A stretch of 64,000 nucleotides of DNA from Bdellovibrio sp. GT3 (GTDB taxonomy: Bacteria > Bdellovibrionota > Bdellovibrionia > Bdellovibrionales > Bdellovibrionaceae): NCBI RefSeq assembly GCF_037996765.1, contig NZ_JBBNAD010000005.1, forward strand, positions 838,001-902,000, written 5' to 3'. Within the stretch, counting starts at the first letter, position 1, and each line of letters begins with the position of its first letter. Below are positions 57,581 through 64,000 of the stretch, one piece after another. The notes below the pieces were generated by a model that saw only the letters and a list, made by a program, of their open reading frames with translations, did not search any database and was not told where the DNA came from. The translations under genes and the position numbers were made by a program.

Positions 57581-60418
57581 TTAGTGTTTATGAACTGGAT
57601 TCTTTGAAGGCCAAAGATCTGTCCAGTGAGCTGTACGACCTTCTGCCTGGTGAGTTTCACCCAAAGCATTTTCAGAAACGATGACTTTCTCAAGTGCTGT
57701 CTCTGCCAATACTTTACCGCAAGCCTCAACTACTGCATCAGCGTCGATGTGGTGGTAAGCGTAGATCTCTGATGGACGACCGCACTTGGAGTGCTTGATT
57801 ACGCCCAAAGCTTCCTGACGAACACCGATGATAGAACCGATGTTATCAAGCATACCGATCTCACCGTCAGCAACTGATACGACTGGAACACGTTTACCAG
57901 CAACAGTGATCAAATCACCAGTGGATACGTCTTCTGATCTTCTTAGGAACAAGTTCGAGTTAATGCCCAAACCGTTTTTCAAGTATTCGTAATCATTTTC
58001 GTGACCCAAGATACCGCACAACAAATCCTGTGAAGTCACAGCGATCACGTTTGCGTAGATACCGCGAGCAAGCAAAGCTTCAGAAGCTTTGATACCTTCA
58101 GTAACCATTGTGCCCAATGCGAAGATGTTCACAACGTTGTCACCTGGCTCGTAACCAGCGTAACCACGGTAGTCGATCAGGTAGTAAGCGCCTTGCAATA
58201 CTTCTTCACGAAGAGTTTGCAGGATAGAAGCGTCATCCATGGTCGCCACTTCTTCTTCATTGATGCCACCAGCAACTGGGAATTCCGCGCGAGCCAGTTG
58301 TCCTTCAAGACCTTGTTTGAAGCGAGCTTGAGTTTTCAAGTACTTCAAAAGATCTTTTTGTTCCACGCCGCGAGTTACCAGACGAAGCAATGTGCCCGTA
58401 CGGCCTGCATTGTCGTTCATCACGTGACGCTTGATAGTGTCACACATGATCCAGTCAAGCTCGATGCAAGAGAACGGCTCCCAAGTGATTTGGTTCGGGA
58501 TTTGGATGTCAGACTTCCAACCGTGCTGAGCGCCTTCTGGAGAAAGAGAAACACCTGATGGAGTGCCCACGCAGATGAATGAAGATTTCCAGTACAAGTT
58601 ATAGAAGTATTGATCCAATGCACGTTTGATGAAGAAGTCGTACACAGTCATCAATGGGATGATAGGTACACCTACGATGTCGCGCATTTTACCAAATGCA
58701 CCCACGCAAGACATAACGTTACCTTCGGCGATTTCGAAACGAAGGAAGCGATCTGATTCTTCTTCGCCAGGAACCAAGTCAGGAAGTTTGTGGTCTTTAA
58801 CGCCCAAGTCAGTTTCGTGGTCGACAACAACTGGAGCACCAAAGATTTTACCGTCCATCGCAGGATTCAAATTCGTTGAAGTACCAACGTCCGGAGCCAT
58901 GGAGATGAACAACTCGCCCGGAAGTTTGAATGGTTTTTCATTCGCAGTCAGGGCTTTTTGATTCTCTTTCAATTGAGACTCATCAAGCGATGTATTTGAA
59001 ATACGAGTCAATTTGGCAGTCAACTGACCAAGCATCCATTGTGTATGAGGGTAGCTTGTCATTTTCGTGTTGATGTCCAAAGCTTGCGGGATTTCGCCGA
59101 ACTCAGTTAGCTTTTTCAAGAAGTAATCTTGGTTCTTGGCTTTCAACGCGTACTGCGCTTTCATCTCGCCCATGATTTTTTCAGAACGAGCAGCCAGGAA
59201 TTTACCAGCAGCAGAGTTTGCATCCAAGCGTTGGTACAAAGTATCGCCAGTGATGCCTTGACCCGCTTTAAGCGCGTTCACTTCGTCTTCTTGTGGAAGA
59301 GAGCTGTGATTGCCTGGTTGAGCAGCGGCTTTCAAGCCCCAGCCTTTAAGCGTATGCGCGATGATGATTGTTGGGCGACGAGTGGAAAGTTTGGATTGCT
59401 CCATCGCTTCTGCAAGGGCGATCATATCATGACCACCGAAGTCGCGAAGAGCATCGTAAAGTTCTTGGTCAGAAACACTGTCCAGGAATTTCTTCATGTC
59501 CGGGTGTTCTTTAGCGATGCCTTTTTTCAAAGCCTTCATGTCTTGAACAAGAAGCAATGATTGAAGTTCGTAGTCTTCCAATTTTTGCTCAAGGAATGTT
59601 TTGAAAGTTTCGCCGTCTTTTTTAGCGAACAAAGCTTTACGTTTGGAACCGTGGCGTACTTGGATAACTTCCCAGCCGTTCGCAGCCATTGTGCGCTCAA
59701 CACGGTCAGCATCAGTACCATTCATGATTTCTTTGTTTGTGATACGGTGACCATCAAGTGATTGACGGTTGTAATCCAGGATCCAAGTCAATGAACCGAT
59801 TTCGCGTTCAGCAAAGTCAGGAACAGCTTCGTACATGGAGCCTTCACGGAATTCAGAGTCACCGCAAACAGCCCAGAAGTGTGCATCGGGAACTTCATAA
59901 CCGTGCTCGCGAGCGTAACGGTAAGCAAGTGCCATGTAGCCAGCTTCAACAGGTGGAATACCCACTGTACCGGATGGGAAGAAGTTGTGGTGATCCGGAT
60001 CGTAAGCAGAGTGGTAAGATTGGAAAACGAACTCTGAGCCATCAGTGAATTTACGAAGACCATTCATTGCCTGGTCAGCTTGCTCTTGAGAAAGTTTTGT
60101 CATGTCACCTTTTAGCAAAAGATCCAAAAGGTAGTTGTAAGAGTGATCCACCGGGGAAGCATGTGGTTTGTTCGCGATATGGTCGAAACCAGTTTTCGCC
60201 ATTAAGTGCAAAGCACCCATGATGTGAAGTGAGCTTGCGCAAGCAGCCGGGTGACCACCGATTTTTGGATCGCCTTTTTCTTTGTCAGAACGATGATTGG
60301 CTTGCCAGATCATTTGCGTTGAAAGGTAAAGCGCACGGCGTGCGATCACGTCTAAAACTTCAGGATTAGCACCCTTCAAGTTTTCAGACTTCGCAGTTTT
60401 ATTTTTAGAGTCTGCCAC
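57581..60418 (-). CDS. AceE-like thiamine-dependent 2-oxoacid dehydrogenase E1 / transketolase family
   Basis: 945 residues, near the size of homodimeric pyruvate dehydrogenase E1 (AceE, 887). GGHPAACASSLHIMGALHLM, FFPSGTVGIPPVEAGYMALA and the thiamine-site region AVCGDSEFREGSMY ... DYNRQSLDGH (Asp187, Asn217) follow the AceE plan; the third residue of the GDG motif is Ser188. The C-terminal transketolase-like half is complete. Pyruvate is the likely substrate. No E2 or E3 gene is adjacent. The GTG start has AAGGAG upstream. Codon use suggests high expression. Confidence 0.82.
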   Translation of the reverse strand: MADSKNKTAKSENLKGANPEVLDVIARRALYLSTQMIWQANHRSDKEKGDPKIGGHPAACASSLHIMGALHLMAKTGFDHIANKPHASPVDHSYNYLLDLLLKGDMTKLSQEQADQAMNGLRKFTDGSEFVFQSYHSAYDPDHHNFFPSGTVGIPPVEAGYMALAYRYAREHGYEVPDAHFWAVCGDSEFREGSMYEAVPDFAEREIGSLTWILDYNRQSLDGHRITNKEIMNGTDADRVERTMAANGWEVIQVRHGSKRKALFAKKDGETFKTFLEQKLEDYELQSLLLVQDMKALKKGIAKEHPDMKKFLDSVSDQELYDALRDFGGHDMIALAEAMEQSKLSTRRPTIIIAHTLKGWGLKAAAQPGNHSSLPQEDEVNALKAGQGITGDTLYQRLDANSAAGKFLAARSEKIMGEMKAQYALKAKNQDYFLKKLTEFGEIPQALDINTKMTSYPHTQWMLGQLTAKLTRISNTSLDESQLKENQKALTANEKPFKLPGELFISMAPDVGTSTNLNPAMDGKIFGAPVVVDHETDLGVKDHKLPDLVPGEEESDRFLRFEIAEGNVMSCVGAFGKMRDIVGVPIIPLMTVYDFFIKRALDQYFYNLYWKSSFICVGTPSGVSLSPEGAQHGWKSDIQIPNQITWEPFSCIELDWIMCDTIKRHVMNDNAGRTGTLLRLVTRGVEQKDLLKYLKTQARFKQGLEGQLARAEFPVAGGINEEEVATMDDASILQTLREEVLQGAYYLIDYRGYAGYEPGDNVVNIFALGTMVTEGIKASEALLARGIYANVIAVTSQDLLCGILGHENDYEYLKNGLGINSNLFLRRSEDVSTGDLITVAGKRVPVVSVADGEIGMLDNIGSIIGVRQEALGVIKHSKCGRPSEIYAYHHIDADAVVEACGKVLAETALEKVIVSENALGETHQAEGRTAHWTDLWPSKNPVHKH

Positions 60419-60761
60419 GATGGTCTCCTTGAGTAATAACTCGGTATCAAATTAACGGTGCGAAACTAGCATTCTTGAGAGGGAGACACAAGATTTAAGG
60501 CCTTGAAAACGGGGCCTTTTTCCCTCTATTGACGCACTGAAAAACCAACACCGTTAGCCCCGAGTTTACACCCCGGAATCGGGTGGATCACGCTTGGTTC
60601 TCACAATGGTTCTACTTAGGTCTAAAATACGAGGGTCTTAAGGGGAAATTCTGGATTTTGGGAGGGGGTAATTTAGGTCCCTTAGGGGAAAGGGACCGAG
60701 TTGAAAGGGTAAATGCGGTTTTTTGGTCACAGTTTTTTTGGGGGGTCCCCTGGCAGCGGTG
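60419..60761. other. noncoding stretch upstream of the aceE-like gene
   Basis: About 340 bases without a gene. It holds an 8-bp perfect stem (GGTCCCTT, AGGGGA loop, AAGGGACC; 60676-60697) and G-rich runs near 60655-60670 and 60741-60750. It must contain the promoter of the aceE-like gene and the end of the barrel gene transcript; no confident promoter was assigned. Confidence 0.5.
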
Positions 60762-61346
60762 TTAAAAGGTGGCGTTCAGGCCGACTTCGAAACCGGATTC
60801 TTTAATATCAATTCTGGTAAGGTCGGATGTGCGCGATTGAGCCATCTCGGTGTAGTTCAGATCAATCCCAAAATTCTTGGTGATCTGGAAGCCAAAGCCA
60901 CCTTGAAAACCAATTCCTGGATCGTATTCATTGCTGTTACTTCCGGTTATCTTGGAGATGTTCAAACCACCCTTGAGGTTGATAATTTCAGTGAAAGCAA
61001 AGGCGAAGTTGCCATCAATTCTGGCGATTCCCGCAGAGGAGCCTTGGTTCTGAATGTCGATGTATGTTGCATTCACAGTCCAACCCAATTCCTGAACAGG
61101 GAGACTTGCGTATCCTACAGAGAGTCCCAATGTTTGATCAAGGTCGTCGCTGAAATGGTAGGACTCACCGTTGACGGTGGCTTTTGTCGAAGCTCGCAAC
61201 ATGGGTTTCGCGATTCCCACACGGAAGCCATTGCTGGAAATCGCATTGTTTTTTTCGACTTTGGCAGTTTGTTTGTTTTGTGCAGAAGCTGTGGACGTCA
61301 TTAAAGCCAAAGTAAGCAGGACCATAAATTTCGTAACTAGTTTCAT
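60762..61346 (-). CDS. outer-membrane beta-barrel protein
   Basis: 194 residues with a signal peptide (MKLVTKFMVLLTLALMTSTA, cut after SAQ) and a strand pattern of an eight-strand OmpX/OmpA-like barrel. It ends in FEVGLNATF, with the terminal Phe needed for outer-membrane insertion. The function is unknown; it may be an abundant structural porin-like protein. It is divergent from the TIGR02147 gene, with a palindrome in the shared upstream region. Confidence 0.75.
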   Translation of the reverse strand: MKLVTKFMVLLTLALMTSTASAQNKQTAKVEKNNAISSNGFRVGIAKPMLRASTKATVNGESYHFSDDLDQTLGLSVGYASLPVQELGWTVNATYIDIQNQGSSAGIARIDGNFAFAFTEIINLKGGLNISKITGSNSNEYDPGIGFQGGFGFQITKNFGIDLNYTEMAQSRTSDLTRIDIKESGFEVGLNATF

Positions 61347-61436
61347 AAAACATTCTCCGTTTCAAATGGTTATGCCTTCTTATACAGGTGAGTTGTTCTG
61401 CTCTATAGATCTGTTTGGCAAATAGTTGATGAAAGA

Positions 61437-61454
61437 ATTAACCAAACGGTTAAT
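61437..61454. promoter_or_regulatory. palindromic operator candidate ATTAACC-N4-GGTTAAT
   Basis: A perfect 7-bp inverted repeat with a 4-base spacer lies 9 bases before the TIGR02147 start codon, overlapping a -10-like TAATAT (61451-61456). It is in the divergent region shared with the barrel gene. Confidence 0.55.
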
Positions 61455-61462
61455 ATAGATCC

Positions 61463-62269
61463 ATGTCAGTCACGATCTATCACTTTCAGGATTACAAAGA
61501 GTTCTATAACGCCTGGGTTGCGAACCAGCCTCGCGAAGGTTTCGGGGAGTACCGTCGTTTAGCGCAGGCCTTGAATGTTTCGACGACGATGGTGAGTCAG
61601 GTGTTCAAGGGCGATAAGCACTTAAGCTTAGAGCTTGCGACAGAGATGTGTGACTACCTTCGTCTGATCGAGGACGAGATTGAATATTTCCTTTTGCTTG
61701 TCGATTACAATCGAGCGGGAAGTTTCAAGCTGCAAAAGCATTTTTTAAGGCAGATCAAGAATCGCCAGGAAAAATCCAAAAAACTTGAAACCCGAGTGAA
61801 GGCAAGTGAGCTCAGTGGTGAGGCCAAGAACACCTTTTATTCCAGTTGGGTGTATTCAGGTGTGCGGATGCTGGTGGATACGGGTAAATACAACGACGCT
61901 GAAACTTTGTCGCATCATTTAAGTTTGCCAAGAAACCACGTGCAAAAAGTTTTGGATTTTCTGTTGGATAATAACTTACTGGTGGAAACCAAAGGTAAGT
62001 TAAAGATGGGGGCGGCGCGGACACATCTTGGAAGCTCTTCTTCATTGGTGACTCGTCATCATATGAACTGGCGAATTCAAAGTATGGCAAAGCTTCAACA
62101 AAATCGGGACGAAGACTTTTTCTACACGGGTCCGATGGTTTTATCCGAGGAAGTGGCGAACTGGATTCGTCAGGAGCTGCCAAGCTTTGTCGAGTCAATG
62201 AATGCGAAACTGATTCCCTCGCCGTCGGAAACAGTTCGCTGTCTGAATATTGATTTCTTTGAGTATTAG
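61463..62269 (+). CDS. TIGR02147/DUF4423 family regulator
   Basis: 268 residues. The N-terminal part (about 8-80; YHFQDYKEFYNAWV, RRLAQALNVSTTMVSQVFKG) has a helix-turn-helix like that of Cro-type repressors. The rest follows the TIGR02147 pattern (FYSSWVYSGVRMLVD, LSLPRNHVQKVLDFLLDNNL), a family expanded in Bdellovibrio and Fibrobacter with no proven function. There is no Shine-Dalgarno, and the mRNA may be leaderless. It may act on its own palindrome and on the divergent barrel gene (inference). Confidence 0.85.
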   Translation: MSVTIYHFQDYKEFYNAWVANQPREGFGEYRRLAQALNVSTTMVSQVFKGDKHLSLELATEMCDYLRLIEDEIEYFLLLVDYNRAGSFKLQKHFLRQIKNRQEKSKKLETRVKASELSGEAKNTFYSSWVYSGVRMLVDTGKYNDAETLSHHLSLPRNHVQKVLDFLLDNNLLVETKGKLKMGAARTHLGSSSSLVTRHHMNWRIQSMAKLQQNRDEDFFYTGPMVLSEEVANWIRQELPSFVESMNAKLIPSPSETVRCLNIDFFEY

Positions 62270-63222
62270 TAAGTACGGAAATCGTTAATTTTAATCCACG
62301 CATTCAATTCGGCTGCAGAGATGTCGCCGTTGCGGTTCCATAGATGAACACCCAGTTCGCGAATGCCGTCATAATCATGATTCGTCAGTTCCAAATCCGG
62401 ATTCTGCCCCGGAACAACTGCGAATGCATCCTTTCTGCCGAACATATACGTCGTTGCACATTCCTCGCGGCCTTTTTGGTAGGCTTTGATTTTGGTAGTG
62501 TCTAACTTCAGCAATGCAATAGACGAGTAACAGTTGTCGACTTCGCTTTTCAATTTCATTAGGCGCACGCCCATCAGGATTTCGTGAAGGATAAGACGGC
62601 CTTTTGATTCAGGGGACTCGAAGGCATTATAGTATTTGGTGTTGATCCAAATCGAGCGAAGATTTTGCAATGCAAATTGTTGTACTGATTCGTCGGCGAA
62701 CTTCAATCCAATTTGCGATGCTCTTAGTGCCTTCAGTTCAACAGGAACCATGTACCAGGTTCTTTCGTTGGCAATATGAATCATGTCAGAGGCGAAGCGC
62801 GGGTGAGTTTCAGCCAGCTTAGTGATGATTGGCAGAACGAACTGCAAGTAGTTCGCTTCTTTTTGAATGTTTACTGCATAGTCTTCAATGTTGCGGCCTT
62901 GAACCCCGTTGTCACCACCGCTGTCGGTGCCGCCGACGTCACGACCCACAGGGTTTGACGGAGGGATGCCGCGCTTTGGAGGGTTTTTTGGTGGTGTCGT
63001 TGGCGAACCATCCGCAGACTTATCGCGTGGGTCAATTCCTTCTTCAGTTTCAGCTGTTTCCGATTGCTCGGGAGCCGGAGAGGAATTGCTATCTGGAGGA
63101 GGCAATTCCTTTTCCTTTTGACTGTCTGAGCGCGGTGGTGCCTCTTGAATAATGACTGTCTTGTCCTGGCAGGCAGCAAGTGTGCCGATCACCAAAATCA
63201 TCAGAAGTAATTTTGTTTTCAC
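62266..63222 (-). CDS. hypothetical lipoprotein
   Basis: 318 residues with a lipoprotein signal (MKTKLLLMILVIGTLAACQD, Cys18). A Pro/Ser/Glu/Asp-rich linker (about 30-110, with PPKNPPKRGIPPSNP and a Gly-Gly stretch) is followed by a helical domain of about 200 residues. No family was recognised. The start overlaps the stop of the preceding 121-residue gene as ATGA, so both are coupled. The linker suggests a domain held away from the membrane. Confidence 0.6.
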   Translation of the reverse strand: MKTKLLLMILVIGTLAACQDKTVIIQEAPPRSDSQKEKELPPPDSNSSPAPEQSETAETEEGIDPRDKSADGSPTTPPKNPPKRGIPPSNPVGRDVGGTDSGGDNGVQGRNIEDYAVNIQKEANYLQFVLPIITKLAETHPRFASDMIHIANERTWYMVPVELKALRASQIGLKFADESVQQFALQNLRSIWINTKYYNAFESPESKGRLILHEILMGVRLMKLKSEVDNCYSSIALLKLDTTKIKAYQKGREECATTYMFGRKDAFAVVPGQNPDLELTNHDYDGIRELGVHLWNRNGDISAAELNAWIKINDFRTY

Positions 63223-63584
63223 AAATTACCTCCTGATCGCGTGGTCACTTCCAAAGTGGAAAGATTGATTGCAGTTTCCTGTAGTGCGCCATGATTGCGA
63301 TTGAATAGTACCAGTTGATTTTCGTCGATATCGACATATCCGGAGTCACCTTTAAGGAAGATCACTTTGCCTTCGCTAGTGATTGTGACTGCAGGATTTT
63401 TTAAGGAATGAAGCATTTTGATCTGACTGCCTTGAGTTTTGTCAGCGGTCACAACGGCGCAAGAGTTTTTGCCGTTGCAAGTTGTAAGTTTAAAGCCGCT
63501 GATGGATGATTCAACGCCCGCCGCAGAGGCCAGAGCCCCTGCGAGTACCATTCCTAAATTTAGAAGTAGGTTGAGCGTTTTCAT
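63219..63584 (-). CDS. small exported protein
   Basis: 121 residues with a signal peptide (MKTLNLLLNLGMVLAGALAS, cut after SAAG) and a mainly strand-rich body with one cysteine pair (TTCNGKNSC). No family was recognised. It lies between the partial gene (20-base gap) and the lipoprotein gene (4-base overlap), forming an operon of exported proteins. Confidence 0.6.
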   Translation of the reverse strand: MKTLNLLLNLGMVLAGALASAAGVESSISGFKLTTCNGKNSCAVVTADKTQGSQIKMLHSLKNPAVTITSEGKVIFLKGDSGYVDIDENQLVLFNRNHGALQETAINLSTLEVTTRSGGNL

Positions 63585-63604
63585 TCGTAGTTATTCCAAA
63601 AAAT

Positions 63605-64000
63605 TTATTTTGTTTTCAATACTTGATCAGCGTCGCCGTTGACTAGAATTCCGCCCATAGTTTTGTCGCGGAAAGATTCGATTTTTTGGCCATCAGCACT
63701 CCAAGTCGCCGGAGCAAGTTCTTTCAAAGAGGCAACTGGATTATTGAACAAAGCCAGCGCATTTACCGATGTCGTCGTGCTATTGCCTAAATCCACAGTG
63801 ATTGCGCCATTGATAGCTTGTTCCGCTTGAGTCATGTTTTTTTGGAATTCAACATTAGCAGTAAAGCAGAAGGCGTCGCCGTTTTCGATCAGGTGATTCT
63901 TTCTGTTTTGGTTGCATAGTTTGTCGCTGTATTTTTGAACCCATTTAACTGCGACCAACATGTCGGTTGCGATAGATTTAATGGATTTCAAACCTTCTTT
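63605..64000 (-). CDS. partial hypothetical protein, cut by the window end
   Basis: At least 131 residues; the frame stays open to the window edge, so the start is missing. The in-frame TTG at 63991 is probably internal. The seen part has two cysteines (KLCNQN, AFCFTA), a helix (MTQAEQAINGAITVDLG) and a C-terminal strand region. No family was recognised. Its operon partners are exported, so it is probably exported too. Confidence 0.5.
   Translation of the reverse strand, partial: KEGLKSIKSIATDMLVAVKWVQKYSDKLCNQNRKNHLIENGDAFCFTANVEFQKNMTQAEQAINGAITVDLGNSTTTSVNALALFNNPVASLKELAPATWSADGQKIESFRDKTMGGILVNGDADQVLKTK

Noticed and set aside
62500-62600. Zinc-protease HExxH reading of LHEILMGVR in the lipoprotein
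   Set aside because: The second His of HExxH is absent and no other metal ligands are positioned, so a peptidase call is not supported.
1-64000. tRNA, rRNA and CRISPR
   Set aside because: No cloverleaf-like tRNA sequence, conserved rRNA segment or regularly spaced direct repeat was noticed by eye. A tRNAscan-SE or CRISPR finder run would settle this.

Overview
The window looks like chromosome of a predatory bacterium of the genus Bdellovibrio or a close relative. The evidence is a LexA box of the TTAC-N3-GTAA type known from Bdellovibrio bacteriovorus in front of an imuA-imuB-dnaE2 cassette, a TIGR02147-type regulator, many small exported proteins and lipoproteins of unknown function, a muropeptide-permease homologue, and moderate GC with dense gene packing. 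Species cannot be fixed without a database search. No rRNA, tRNA, CRISPR array, insertion sequence or phage gene was recognised.

Layout. 0-10 kb: exported and envelope proteins, a DEAD-box RNA helicase, DoxX, an aldo/keto reductase, a translationally coupled pair of type III polyketide synthase and a small histidine-rich membrane protein, an AmpG-like permease next to an adenosine-deaminase-family enzyme, and an HNH nuclease. 10-20 kb: SlyD-type isomerase, YajQ, an RRM RNA-binding protein with a hairpin in its leader, a tight operon (TesA-like esterase, YbbA/YbbP-like ABC exporter, Sua5), an OlsB/OlsA-like ornithine-lipid pair, and DinB. 20-32 kb: ArsC-like protein with agmatinase, a Yej/Dpp-type peptide importer without ATPases, a BON protein, arginine decarboxylase, LeuS and a large palindromic element.

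32-48 kb: a REC-GGDEF diguanylate cyclase, CDF transporter with TrmB, ferredoxin, thioredoxin reductase, a stand-alone receiver protein, lipoproteins, an orphan RND pump, a PilZ protein, a HAD phosphatase, an OmpA-like lipoprotein, an O-methyltransferase and a periplasmic binding protein. 48-57 kb: the SOS mutagenesis cassette, a nested hairpin repeat, a CxxCH protein, O6-alkylguanine methyltransferase and a putative caspase-like exported peptidase. 57-64 kb: an alpha/beta hydrolase-like protein, an AceE-like thiamine enzyme, an outer-membrane barrel, a TIGR02147 regulator behind a palindrome, and an operon of exported proteins running off the window.

Functional themes. Use of prey or peptide material (AmpG-like, Yej-like, adenosine-deaminase-like), putrescine synthesis (SpeA plus agmatinase), lipid and envelope remodelling (OlsBA, type III PKS), c-di-GMP signalling (GGDEF, PilZ, possibly YajQ) and DNA-damage tolerance (DinB, ImuA/ImuB/DnaE2, Ogt). 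The most striking regulatory signal is an identical 18-bp sequence at the promoters of dinB and imuA, 34 kb apart. Several genes (dinB, the olsA-like gene, the GGDEF gene, the TIGR02147 gene) have a -10-like element so close to the start codon that leaderless transcripts are likely.
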